A DNA stretch of 13,708 nt from JBJEXX01 sp051886215 (GCA_051886215.1 JBJEXX010000063.1:1-13708), one strand, 5' to 3'; shown: positions 5,717-13,592, counted from the stretch's first letter. Made by a program: numbers and translations. Notes: generated by a model not told the origin, from the letters alone.

Positions 5717-8700
5717 ATGAAAAATAAATTACTTACAATTAGTATAAAAGAAATAAAAAAATCATTTAAAAGATTTTTATCATTAATGGTAATGAGTATG
5801 TTAGGAGTAGGTGTATTTGTTGGTATAAGTGCAACAGCTCCTGATATGACAAAATCTTTAGATAAATACTATGATAATCAAAACTTATATGATATTAAAT
5901 TAGTATCTAATCTAGGATTAACAAATAATGATATTAAAAAATTAAAAGAAATAGATTCTGTAGATGAGTTAGTAGGTACTTATTCTGAGGATATATTAAC
6001 TACTATCAATAAAACAGAATCAGTTGTTAAATTTATAAGTCTAACAGATGATTTAAATAAAATTGAATTAAAAGAAGGAACAATACCCAAAAAAGATAAT
6101 GAAATAATTGTTGAAGAAGCACTACTTACAAAAAACAAATTAAAAATAGGTGATTATATAACCTTAAAAAATAATGATACTTTTACTAATGATAAATTAA
6201 AAATAGTGGGAATTGTAAAATCACCTTTATATATAGGAAATGTAACTGCGTCAAGTGATAGAGGTAATACAACTATTGGAACTGGTAAAATTGATTATTA
6301 CGCCTATATAAAAGAATCTAGTTTTAATATGGATTGTTATACTGAAATATATTTAACTGTAAAAGGCGCAAAAAAAGAAACAACAGATAGTGATGAATAT
6401 TTAGATTTAATTAATAATACTATAAAAAGTATTAATAAAATAAAAAAAGAAAGAGAAAATAATAGATATAGTGAACTATATAATATAGGTCTAAGTAAAA
6501 TAAATGAAGAAAAAACAACTAATTTAATTGAATTGGATAATGCCAAAAATAAACTTGATAGTGCAAAAAGTGAATTAGATACTGCTAAATCTACATTAGA
6601 TAATACAAAGATAACATTAGATAATACTAAGATAACGTTGAATAATACTAAAATAACTTTAAATAATTCCAAAATAGAACTTGATAATACAAAACAAACT
6701 TTAGATGAAAATAAAGAATTATTAGATGTTAAAAAGCAAGAACTAGATACAGCTAAAGAACAAATTGAAAATGGCAAAGAATTATTAAACAATCAGTTAA
6801 ATGAATATGATTTAACTTATGATGATATAAAAAATATAATTAATGATAACGGATATACAGATGAGATAGTGCCAACTAAAGAAGATTTGATTGATGTAAT
6901 ACCTACTGATTTACCTCGTTATGCTGAAATTGTATTTGGAATAAATAATTCAGATGAAGTATATCAACAAATAATTCAATTAGGAAATCAAGTATATGAA
7001 TTAGAAAACGCAGAAATTTTATATAGTGAAGGTTTAGATCAATATAATTTAGGATTAACTCAATACAATATTGGATTAGCTCAATATAATGAAGGACTTT
7101 CAAAGTATAATTTAGGATATAATACTTATTTAAATTATGAAAAGCAATATAATGATGGATTAAATGAGTATAATATAGGATTAAAAACTTATGAGAGTAA
7201 TTATAATATTTATACTAAAGGTATAGAAGAATATTATAATAGTAGAAAAATATTTGATACTAAAATAAATGAAGCTTATGATGAATTAAATAAAATAGAT
7301 GATTGTATATGGTATATATATGATAGATTAGATGATAATAGTTATAATAATTATTTACAAGATGGAGAAAGTATTAAAAATATTTCTAAAGTATTTCCGA
7401 CTATCTTCTTTATAGTTGCGGTTCTTATAAGTTTAATATCTATGTCTAGAATGGTAGAAGATGATAGAGTAGAAATAGGTACATTAAAATCTCTTGGTTT
7501 TAGTAATAAACATATAAGATTAAAGTATATTCTATATTCTTTAATTGCAACTTTAACAGGAGGTATTATAGGTTCTATATTAGGATTCTTCCTTCTTCCA
7601 TATTATATATGGAATATTTATAAAATATTATTTGTGGTAGAAGTATTTGCTATTGACTATGACTTGACTTATATTATTTTAGGAATTCTTATAGCACTTA
7701 TATGTATATGTGGAACTACTATTTTAACTATAAAAAAAGTAGTAAAAGAAAAACCATCAGATTTAATGAGACCAAAAGCTCCAAAAGGAGGAAAAAGAGT
7801 ACTTTTAGAAAGAATACCTTTCATTTGGAATAATCTTAACTTTTCTAATAAAATAACTACTAGAAATTTATTCAGATACAAAAAAAGAGTACTTATGACT
7901 ATAGTTGGTATTTTAGGATGTACTTCTTTAATATTAGTAGGCTTTGGAATAAGAGATGCAATTGTGGATATCCCTGATAAACAATATAAAGAAATATTTA
8001 CTTTTAATGATATTATTTACTTAGATGGAGATAATAGTGAAAGTGATATTCAAGAGCTTTTAAATGATCAAAATGTTAAAAACTATGTTTCTACTAAAAT
8101 GACTTCTGGAACAAGTGAAAAGTATAGTACTAATTTATTTGTACCAAATGATGAATCTACTTTAGAAAATGTTTTGCATTTAAAAGATTTAGATACTAAA
8201 GAAAAAATATCATTGGTAGATAATGAAGTTATTATATCTGACAAATTAGCAGAACTTACAAATACCAAAGTTGGTGAAAAGATAGAATTTACTGATTCGG
8301 AAGGCAAGACTTACAAATTTAAAGTATCTGATATTTGTGAAAACTATGCCGGTAATTATATCTTTATAAATAAAAAAACTTATGAAAATATGATAGGTGA
8401 ATATAGTACCAATGTAGTTTATTTAAATTTAAAAGATTCAAGCAAAGAAAAAGAATTAGCAAAAAAACTAATAGAAAAAGAAAATGTAATGAGTATTGTT
8501 TCATCTACTCAAACTATATCTAATATAGGAGATATGTTACAAACTTTAGATAGTGTCGTAGTAATTTTAATATTCTTGTCAGGAGCTTTATCTTTTGTAG
8601 TACTTTATAATTTATCATTTATTAATATAAGCGAAAGAAAAAGAGAAATAGCAACTTTAAAAGTATTAGGATTTACTGATAAGGAAGTAGATAATTATAT

Positions 8701-8947
8701 AAACAAAGAAACTATTATTTTAACTTTAATAGGTATAATATTTGGGCTTTTATTAGGTATAGTATTAACTAATTTTATAGTAGATACTGTAGAAGTTGAA
8801 ATGGTAAGATTTATACATCATATTAATATATTTAGTTTTCTAATGTCTGCTTTAATGACGATATTATTTACAGTAATTGTTAATATTATAACTCATTTTA
8901 CTTTAAAGAAAATAGATATGATTGAATCATTAAAATCGGTAGAATAA
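5717..8947 (+). CDS. FtsX-like ABC permease, duplicated domains, with long coiled-coil hairpin
   Basis: Length 1076 aa from ATG 5717; a GTG at 5708 would overlap the ATPase gene and is less likely. It is the membrane partner of the upstream ATPase. Layout: membrane helix 1 (about 20-40), an extracytoplasmic MacB-like domain (40-255), an antiparallel coiled-coil hairpin (about 262-530), helices 2-4 (about 558-580, 603-628, 649-672), helix 5 (about 724-745), a second extracytoplasmic domain (745-940), and helices 6-8 (about 943-967, 997-1022, 1039-1062). The FtsX motif occurs twice, as EIGTLKSLGF after helix 2 and EIATLKVLGF after helix 6, so the protein carries two four-helix FtsX units and can form the pore alone. 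The coil has 13 heptads beginning mostly with Leu (273-363), a 72-residue tip, then 13 heptads mostly beginning with Tyr (436-526). Role is inferred: export or mechanical signalling across the membrane. Confidence 0.88.
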   Translation: MKNKLLTISIKEIKKSFKRFLSLMVMSMLGVGVFVGISATAPDMTKSLDKYYDNQNLYDIKLVSNLGLTNNDIKKLKEIDSVDELVGTYSEDILTTINKTESVVKFISLTDDLNKIELKEGTIPKKDNEIIVEEALLTKNKLKIGDYITLKNNDTFTNDKLKIVGIVKSPLYIGNVTASSDRGNTTIGTGKIDYYAYIKESSFNMDCYTEIYLTVKGAKKETTDSDEYLDLINNTIKSINKIKKERENNRYSELYNIGLSKINEEKTTNLIELDNAKNKLDSAKSELDTAKSTLDNTKITLDNTKITLNNTKITLNNSKIELDNTKQTLDENKELLDVKKQELDTAKEQIENGKELLNNQLNEYDLTYDDIKNIINDNGYTDEIVPTKEDLIDVIPTDLPRYAEIVFGINNSDEVYQQIIQLGNQVYELENAEILYSEGLDQYNLGLTQYNIGLAQYNEGLSKYNLGYNTYLNYEKQYNDGLNEYNIGLKTYESNYNIYTKGIEEYYNSRKIFDTKINEAYDELNKIDDCIWYIYDRLDDNSYNNYLQDGESIKNISKVFPTIFFIVAVLISLISMSRMVEDDRVEIGTLKSLGFSNKHIRLKYILYSLIATLTGGIIGSILGFFLLPYYIWNIYKILFVVEVFAIDYDLTYIILGILIALICICGTTILTIKKVVKEKPSDLMRPKAPKGGKRVLLERIPFIWNNLNFSNKITTRNLFRYKKRVLMTIVGILGCTSLILVGFGIRDAIVDIPDKQYKEIFTFNDIIYLDGDNSESDIQELLNDQNVKNYVSTKMTSGTSEKYSTNLFVPNDESTLENVLHLKDLDTKEKISLVDNEVIISDKLAELTNTKVGEKIEFTDSEGKTYKFKVSDICENYAGNYIFINKKTYENMIGEYSTNVVYLNLKDSSKEKELAKKLIEKENVMSIVSSTQTISNIGDMLQTLDSVVVILIFLSGALSFVVLYNLSFINISERKREIATLKVLGFTDKEVDNYINKETIILTLIGIIFGLLLGIVLTNFIVDTVEVEMVRFIHHINIFSFLMSALMTILFTVIVNIITHFTLKKIDMIESLKSVE
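6533..6805 (+). repeat. 21-bp degenerate tandem repeat encoding 13 Leu-led heptads (outbound coil)
   Basis: Thirteen consecutive 7-residue units of the type LDNTKIT run from residue 273 to 363 of the permease; 12 start with Leu and one with Ile. Central units are nearly identical in DNA (about 6596-6680), so unequal recombination could change their number in frame. Confidence 0.85.
7022..7294 (+). repeat. 21-bp degenerate tandem repeat encoding Tyr-led heptads (return coil)
   Basis: Thirteen heptads of the type YNLGLTQ run from residue 436 to 526; eleven begin with Tyr, then one with Phe and one with Ala. Period and number match the outbound coil, as expected for an antiparallel helical hairpin of equal arms. 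Confidence 0.85.
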
Positions 8948-8948
8948 A

Positions 8949-8985
8949 AAAATGAAAGGAATCGTTGATTTCTTTCATTTTCTTT
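8949..8985 (+). terminator. Intrinsic terminator of the ABC operon
   Basis: AAAATGAAAG (8949-8958) pairs with CTTTCATTTT (8972-8981); the stem continues inward through one G-U and four more pairs to the loop GTT (8964-8966). T-rich sequence follows. The hairpin begins one base after the stop codon. Confidence 0.85.
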
Positions 8986-8999
8986 ACAAAATATGTAAA
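8983..8999. promoter_or_regulatory. Possible operator: TTTACA-N5-TGTAAA dyad over the -35 box
   Basis: A 17-bp inverted repeat with 6-bp arms (8983-8988 and 8994-8999) exactly covers the -35 box of the module promoter and part of its spacer, where a bound repressor would block RNA polymerase. Chance dyads are common in AT-rich DNA, so this is tentative. Confidence 0.35.
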
Positions 9000-9011
9000 A
9001 TGTGTTATAAT
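8983..9011 (+). promoter_or_regulatory. Strong promoter of the RelE-like two-gene module
   Basis: TTTACA (8983-8988), an optimal 17-base spacer and an extended -10 (TGT at 9003-9005 followed by TATAAT, 9006-9011). This is the best promoter in the window after that of the first gene. Ribosome binding site AAGGGGG (9025-9031) precedes ATG 9038 by 6 bases. Confidence 0.85.
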
Positions 9012-9037
9012 AAGACAACTTATTAAGGGGGAAAAAC

Positions 9038-9985
9038 ATGGCTGATTTTTATTTAGATGATATTTTAAATGAAGATACTACATATCAAGAAAAAATAATC
9101 TCTTTATTAACTAAATTAGAAGATAATGAAGAAGAAATAGAACAATTAAAAGAAAAAATAGATAAACTAATTAAAAAAAGTAAAAAAGATAAAATTATAT
9201 CCGATACAAAAAATAAAACATCATCACCTAAACATGTGAAAGCAAAAAAAGAAATAATAACTGTCGATAATATGGAATACTATAAAGAACTTCTTTCTAT
9301 TTCCACTTCAATAGATGATTTAAAAGAATTTTTGCCTAAAAAAACAGATGACAATTATGATACTATCATAAATTCTTTGTTATTATCGTTACAAAAAGAT
9401 TATGTTGTTTGTCAAAAATTAGCTGAAACATCTTCTGATAAAGAAGAATTGAAAATTTTAAAACGAGAAATTCAAAATATAGAGGATAAGAAGAATTTAA
9501 TATATGACTATAAAGATGCTTTAGAAAATCAACAAATAGCTGAATTGGTTGATAAAAAAGCTAAAATTTTCTATACTTTGACAAATAGAGGAAATGTTAA
9601 ACTACTAGGAGATATTAAAGAAATACCTTCAGAAGTATATGATGATTTTAATGTTTTGTTTGAATCTATTAGAACAGGTAAATTTAAGAACCCTAAAGTT
9701 ATTAAATCAGGTAATAGATTCTATGGAAATCCTTTTATGGAAGTTAAACTAAAACAAGCAAGAATTACTTTTGAAATATTATCACAAGATATAATTGTAG
9801 TAACAGGAGCATTTGTTAAAAAAGTACAAACATCAAAAAGATATAATTCAATCATGATTAATAATAAACAATTATTTTTAGCAAATAAAGAAGAATTATT
9901 AGCTAAAAAAGATAATAAACAATTTATAGAAAGTCAAAACAAAATAACTGAAGAAGTAAGTAAAATATTTAGAAAGGAGAAATAA
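9038..9985 (+). CDS. Helical protein with C-terminal RelE/HigB (Gp49)-like domain
   Basis: Length 315 aa. Residues about 15-50 and 130-175 are strongly charged helices likely to form coiled coils; 50-75 is a Lys-rich linker. Residues about 175-290 resemble by eye the RelE/HigB, phage Gp49-like fold: an IPSEVYDDF helix near 196, a FKNPK segment (216-220), the MEVKLKQARITFEIL strand pair (234-248) corresponding to the family's ELR...YRI core, and GAFVKKVQTSKR (257-268), close to the GFVKKTQKTPK signature. Stand-alone toxins of this family are about 100-120 aa and cleave mRNA, usually at the ribosome; here the domain is fused to about 175 helical residues that might regulate or target it. Whether it is a nuclease is not known. 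The next gene begins 1 base after its stop, so the two are co-expressed. Confidence 0.65.
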   Translation: MADFYLDDILNEDTTYQEKIISLLTKLEDNEEEIEQLKEKIDKLIKKSKKDKIISDTKNKTSSPKHVKAKKEIITVDNMEYYKELLSISTSIDDLKEFLPKKTDDNYDTIINSLLLSLQKDYVVCQKLAETSSDKEELKILKREIQNIEDKKNLIYDYKDALENQQIAELVDKKAKIFYTLTNRGNVKLLGDIKEIPSEVYDDFNVLFESIRTGKFKNPKVIKSGNRFYGNPFMEVKLKQARITFEILSQDIIVVTGAFVKKVQTSKRYNSIMINNKQLFLANKEELLAKKDNKQFIESQNKITEEVSKIFRKEK

Positions 9986-9986
9986 T

Positions 9987-11771
9987 ATGGATAAATTAAT
10001 TTCTTTAATAAATAATAAAATAGAAGAAGTTAGAAATATGACTTGTTCTGAATTTGAAATTAAAGCTCCTATTTTTCAATATTCATTAGAAAAATTTGAT
10101 CTTGAAAAAATAGATTTAAACATTTTCAAAAAAATGATTATGCTGTATGAAAATAGAAACCTTCCTTTAGAAATATTTTATGGTTTAGCGGAATTTTATG
10201 AGCAAAGCTCAAAAGAAGAAGATTCTATAGAAGGTAATGAAAAAGATGATTCTTGTGAAAAAAATAATATAAATTTGAATTTGCCAGATGATTTTGATGT
10301 AGATTTAAATAAAATAAAAGAAGATTTAAAACAAAATACTTTAAAAGCAACAAAGAGTAAAAACTATTATATGACTGAAATTAATGCTGCAAGAAAAGTC
10401 GTTGAAACATTAAGAAAACATGAGTCAAATGAAAAGCTTATACAGAAAGCAAAACAACACAACAATGCAGAGTTAAAATCTTATAATTATTATTTAGAAA
10501 TAAGAAATTATTATAATGAATTATTAAAAATAAACAGGGATTATGAGCAATTAAAGAAAAAAGTAATTAGAGATTTAAATAGAATAAAAGAGTTTATTAC
10601 AAATCTTCCTGATATTACATTAATAGATAAAATAAATTATACAACATTACAAGAAATAGATGAAAATGCTTATAAAGAAATATTTAAACAAATATTTGCT
10701 AATCAAGAAGAAAGATATAACAAATTAAAAGAAGCAGAAAACAACTTATTAGAAAATAGCTATCAAAATAGGTATAAAAATTTATTACAAAAGTATAATA
10801 TTGAATTTGAACAACTAGATATAGATATTCAAAATATATTTAAAAATTGTAATGATATAGAGTTACTTGATAATAAATTAACTATTCTAAAATTAGATAG
10901 TATTTTAGATCTTACTGAAGAATTTCTTAATACAATTATAAATATGGATATTAAGAAAATAAAACAGGTTGCCTATCTAATAAATAATAAAATTATTTCT
11001 AAAGAAACAGTTTTTGAAAATATTGACTTAATAAACAAAGATTTTGATAGTTTAAATAATAATGCTAGTATAATGATTAATCATAATATATCAATAGATA
11101 ATAAATTATATAATGATGATATTTTATTTGTTGATAATAAAGAATTATTAAATAATGAAGAATTATTAAAAGTTTATAGAAAAGAATTAAGTGAAGGAGA
11201 CTATATATATTTAAATGACTCTAATAATTTTGATATTTTAGATTTATTAATAGAAAATGATATTTCTTTAAATAGTTTTGATAATTATTCATTATCACAA
11301 AAAGAAATTTCTAATTTAATAAAAAGAATTTTTATATGTACTGATTTAAATATAGATATGTATACTAAAAGTGGTAATTTAAATAGAAGTTTCCTTCTTG
11401 GTAATAAATTCTATACATCTGAAGAAACATTAGATGAATATATTTTAACTAGTAATTACTATGATGAAAATATAGAAGATTTTATAAAAAATAATAATAG
11501 AAATCATATAAATAAAAATATTAATCTAATTGAAGAATTTAATGAATTAGAAAAATATAAAAGTGAAGATGAATTAAGCTATAATATAGATGGTTTAATA
11601 ATTTCTAGACCTAAAGTAATGAGAAACTTAACTTTATTTTTAGAAACAGAAAATCTTAATAAGAATAATATTTTACAATCAATTATATATAATTCTAATT
11701 TTAATGATAGTGATATTGAAATAATTAAAAGTACAATATTTAAAAATAATAAAATTAAAGTTAAAAAATAA
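9987..11771 (+). CDS. Unrecognised 594-residue, mainly helical protein partnered with the RelE-like gene
   Basis: I do not recognise this protein. No signal peptide or membrane segment is visible, so it is probably cytoplasmic. The N-terminal part (1-70) is compact and includes FYGLAEFYE; residues about 72-110 are an acidic, low-complexity linker; residues about 110-275 are charged helices likely to form a coiled coil. The remainder (about 290-594) is Asn/Ile/Leu-rich with alternating helix-like blocks (for example LDSILDLTEEFLNTIINMD) that could be helical repeats, ending in YNIDGLIISRPKV and a basic KIKVKK tail. Ribosome binding site AAAGGAG lies within the end of the preceding gene and the intergenic gap is one base, giving tight coupling. 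By position it might be a regulator, target or effector partner of the RelE-like protein; that is inference only. Its stop codon lies within an all A-U hairpin. Confidence 0.75.
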   Translation: MDKLISLINNKIEEVRNMTCSEFEIKAPIFQYSLEKFDLEKIDLNIFKKMIMLYENRNLPLEIFYGLAEFYEQSSKEEDSIEGNEKDDSCEKNNINLNLPDDFDVDLNKIKEDLKQNTLKATKSKNYYMTEINAARKVVETLRKHESNEKLIQKAKQHNNAELKSYNYYLEIRNYYNELLKINRDYEQLKKKVIRDLNRIKEFITNLPDITLIDKINYTTLQEIDENAYKEIFKQIFANQEERYNKLKEAENNLLENSYQNRYKNLLQKYNIEFEQLDIDIQNIFKNCNDIELLDNKLTILKLDSILDLTEEFLNTIINMDIKKIKQVAYLINNKIISKETVFENIDLINKDFDSLNNNASIMINHNISIDNKLYNDDILFVDNKELLNNEELLKVYRKELSEGDYIYLNDSNNFDILDLLIENDISLNSFDNYSLSQKEISNLIKRIFICTDLNIDMYTKSGNLNRSFLLGNKFYTSEETLDEYILTSNYYDENIEDFIKNNNRNHINKNINLIEEFNELEKYKSEDELSYNIDGLIISRPKVMRNLTLFLETENLNKNNILQSIIYNSNFNDSDIEIIKSTIFKNNKIKVKK

Positions 11772-11787
11772 TTTTATTATTTTTTAA
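11761..11787 (+). terminator. Possible terminator overlapping the stop codon of the 594-aa gene
   Basis: A perfect 12-bp stem (11761-11772 paired with 11776-11787) with a TTT loop; the TAA stop (11769-11771) is in the 5' arm. The stem is entirely A-T, so its stability and terminator activity are uncertain. Confidence 0.45.
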
Positions 11788-11806
11788 TTTTATCAAATAG
11801 TTGAAT

Positions 11807-11836
11807 TTTATCTTTTTATAAATATATTTATATGAT
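11807..11836 (+). promoter_or_regulatory. Weak promoter candidate for the membrane/thioredoxin operon
   Basis: TATGAT (11831-11836) has one mismatch to consensus, with a weak TTTATC (11807-11812) 18 bases upstream. The region is nearly pure A+T, so other placements are possible. It overlaps a 16-bp palindrome. Confidence 0.3.
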
Positions 11837-11850
11837 AAAATATATTTATA
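11817..11850. repeat. AT palindrome and 13-bp direct repeat upstream of the membrane protein gene
   Basis: TATAAATATATTTATA (11817-11832) is a perfect 16-bp palindrome. Its last 13 bases (11820-11832) recur at 11838-11850, an 18-bp period. It could be a binding site pair or simply AT-rich chance. Confidence 0.5.
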
Positions 11851-11864
11851 AGGGAAGATGAAAA

Positions 11865-12146
11865 ATGAAAAAGAAAACACTAAAATCTAATGTTATATTT
11901 ATGTTAGGAGCTTTAATATTTCTAATAGGATTTATATTATGTTTAATTTTTAAATTTAGATATATTATATTTAATATCATTATGTTTATAGGAATTATTA
12001 TCGAAACATGTGGTTTAATATATATGAAAAACAAATTAGATATAAAAAACAAAAAACAAAAATCACCTACAACACAAATAAAAGAAGAAAAAGATAAAAA
12101 GAAAAAAAAGATAGATAAAAAAGATGAAGAAATAGAAGTTTTATAG
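11865..12146 (+). CDS. Small two-helix membrane protein, hypothetical
   Basis: Length 93 aa. Two hydrophobic segments (about 10-29 and 33-54) are joined by a very short basic turn (KFRY), forming a membrane hairpin. The last 35 residues are extremely charged, Lys/Glu-rich and probably cytoplasmic and disordered. Ribosome binding site GGGAAG lies 7 bases before ATG 11865. The TAG stop (12144-12146) merges with the AGGAGA site of the next gene, 8 bases before its ATG, so it is probably co-expressed with the thioredoxin-like protein. The family is not recognised. A reverse-strand reading frame over the same DNA lacks comparable signals. Confidence 0.65.
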   Translation: MKKKTLKSNVIFMLGALIFLIGFILCLIFKFRYIIFNIIMFIGIIIETCGLIYMKNKLDIKNKKQKSPTTQIKEEKDKKKKKIDKKDEEIEVL

Positions 12147-12154
12147 GAGAAAGT

Positions 12155-12877
12155 ATGAAGTATTTATTAAAAAATAAAAAAAGAGTTTTATTTGTAGTAA
12201 TAATTTTAATATTAACTGTATTTGCCTTTTATTATATATATGATAATAGTATAAATCATGATGCATTGATGATTAAAGATAAATATGAAAGCTTAAATGG
12301 TGTTATAGTAGATAATACTGATAATGAAACTTATCAAAAAATATATATAAAATCTAATGCACCTATTAAAAATATTACGGCTAAAGAAGCTGTATCAAAA
12401 ATAAAGAACGAAGAAGGTATTATATTTATTGGATATAGTAAATGTCCTTGGTGTAGAAATGCTTTGCCGGTTTTAATTGATGTTGCTATGGAAGAAAATA
12501 AAGAAATATTATATTTGGATGCTAATACTTTAAGAGATGAATATAAAGTTGAAGAAGGAAAATTAAAAAAGACAAAAAAAGCCTCTAAATATTACTATGA
12601 ATTATTAGATTTATTAGATCAATATTTAGAAGATTACAAAGTTTATGATGAAGATAAAAATGAATATGATACTAAAGAAAAAAGAATATATGTACCATTG
12701 GTTGCTAGTTTCAAAGATGGACAAGTTTTAAAAGCTCATACTGGTACTGTAGAACTTTTAAAAGATCAAAGTGTATTTGATACATTAAACGATAACCAAA
12801 AAGAAGAATTGAAAAAAATATATTTAGAAATAATAGATGAAATTAATTCTAATATGTGTACTGCAACAGGATGCTAA
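12155..12877 (+). CDS. Membrane-anchored thioredoxin-fold protein (CPWC)
   Basis: Length 240 aa. A basic start and one membrane helix (about 10-28) place the rest outside the cytoplasm. The thioredoxin strand GIIFIGYSKCPWC carries the redox site CPWC (Cys97, Cys100), and VPLVASFKDG supplies the cis-proline (Pro181) and following strand. The gap between CPWC and the cis-proline is about 80 residues, roughly twice that of ordinary thioredoxin, owing to a charged helical insertion (about 125-175). This general layout recalls bacteriocin transport accessory-type thioredoxin proteins, but no bacteriocin gene is nearby. Two more cysteines close the protein (Cys235 and Cys240, CTATGC), possibly a second redox pair. 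Likely role: thiol-disulfide exchange on secreted or envelope proteins. The final Cys codon and stop are part of the terminator hairpin. Confidence 0.8.
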   Translation: MKYLLKNKKRVLFVVIILILTVFAFYYIYDNSINHDALMIKDKYESLNGVIVDNTDNETYQKIYIKSNAPIKNITAKEAVSKIKNEEGIIFIGYSKCPWCRNALPVLIDVAMEENKEILYLDANTLRDEYKVEEGKLKKTKKASKYYYELLDLLDQYLEDYKVYDEDKNEYDTKEKRIYVPLVASFKDGQVLKAHTGTVELLKDQSVFDTLNDNQKEELKKIYLEIIDEINSNMCTATGC

Positions 12878-12888
12878 GCATCTTTTTT
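12868..12888 (+). terminator. Intrinsic terminator whose loop is the stop codon
   Basis: GATGC (12870-12874) pairs with GCATC (12878-12882), extended by one G-U and one A-U pair; the three-base loop is exactly the TAA stop (12875-12877). Six T follow (12883-12888). Confidence 0.85.
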
Positions 12889-12914
12889 GCTTGAATATAA
12901 AAAGGAGAGGTGCT

Positions 12915-13592
12915 ATGACAAGTATAGAAGCCTATAATTTATTATGCGATAAAGTAATAAAAAATAAAGAAGATTTAAATAATGCAGAAAATAGATGGAT
13001 AGGACACTGCTATTATGTTGGAGAAGCCGCAGGTAGAATTGCGGAAAAATTAAATTTAGATGCAGATTATGCTAAAAGTTTAGGTTATCTTCATGATATT
13101 GGTAGAAAAATAAATCATTACAATCATCCAATGGAGGGATATAATTATTTAAAAAAACTAGGCTATGAAAATGAAGCTAATATATGTTTAACACATTCTT
13201 TTATAGATAATAATATTAATTTAACTGCTGGAGGTGGACCAGATAATCAGGATGCTTATGAATTTATTAATAATTTTTTAACAGCTACAGAGCCAATAAT
13301 ATATGATAATATAGTACAACTGTGTGATTTGTTTTGTTTAGCAGGTGGTTTTACTACTGTGGAAAATAGATTATTAGATATATATTCAAGAAAAGGAATA
13401 TACACTAATACAAAAGATCACTTTGATGCTACGCTAGAATTAAAAAATAGAATAGAAAGAATGATGGGATGTAACTTATATGATTTGTTTCCAGAGATAA
13501 AAAAAGAAGAAATAGATAATATTAAAAAAGACTCCTTAAAATTACAAGAATTAATAAATAAAGAACAAAAAGAATATAGAGTAGGAAAATAA
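12915..13592 (+). CDS. HD-domain (HDIG) phosphohydrolase
   Basis: Length 225 aa from ATG 12915, which has a strong AGGAGAGG site (12903-12910) 4 bases upstream. An upstream in-frame ATG at 12837 would overlap the thioredoxin gene and its terminator, so it is rejected. Metal ligands are visible: His31 in WIGHCYYVGE, His60-Asp61 within the exact HDIG motif, His71, His94 in LTHSF and probably Asp138 in LCDLF. Gly-rich GGGPDNQDAYEF (106-117) and a helical C-terminus follow. It is unrelated in detail to the other HD protein at 4433, so the window holds two different HD families. The substrate is unknown. No clear promoter of its own is seen: TATAAA at 12896-12901 has no -35, so expression may need read-through of the preceding terminator. 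Confidence 0.88.
   Translation: MTSIEAYNLLCDKVIKNKEDLNNAENRWIGHCYYVGEAAGRIAEKLNLDADYAKSLGYLHDIGRKINHYNHPMEGYNYLKKLGYENEANICLTHSFIDNNINLTAGGGPDNQDAYEFINNFLTATEPIIYDNIVQLCDLFCLAGGFTTVENRLLDIYSRKGIYTNTKDHFDATLELKNRIERMMGCNLYDLFPEIKKEEIDNIKKDSLKLQELINKEQKEYRVGK

Noticed and set aside
6337..6792. Reverse-strand open frame of 151 codons, hydrophobic and Leu/Ser-rich
   Set aside because: It is the complement of the heptad repeat DNA; its apparent membrane-like composition follows from the AT-rich repeat, and no start signals are present.
11846..12052. Reverse-strand open frame of 68 codons opposite the small membrane protein
   Set aside because: The forward frame has a ribosome binding site, coherent topology and tight spacing to the next gene; the reverse frame has none of these.
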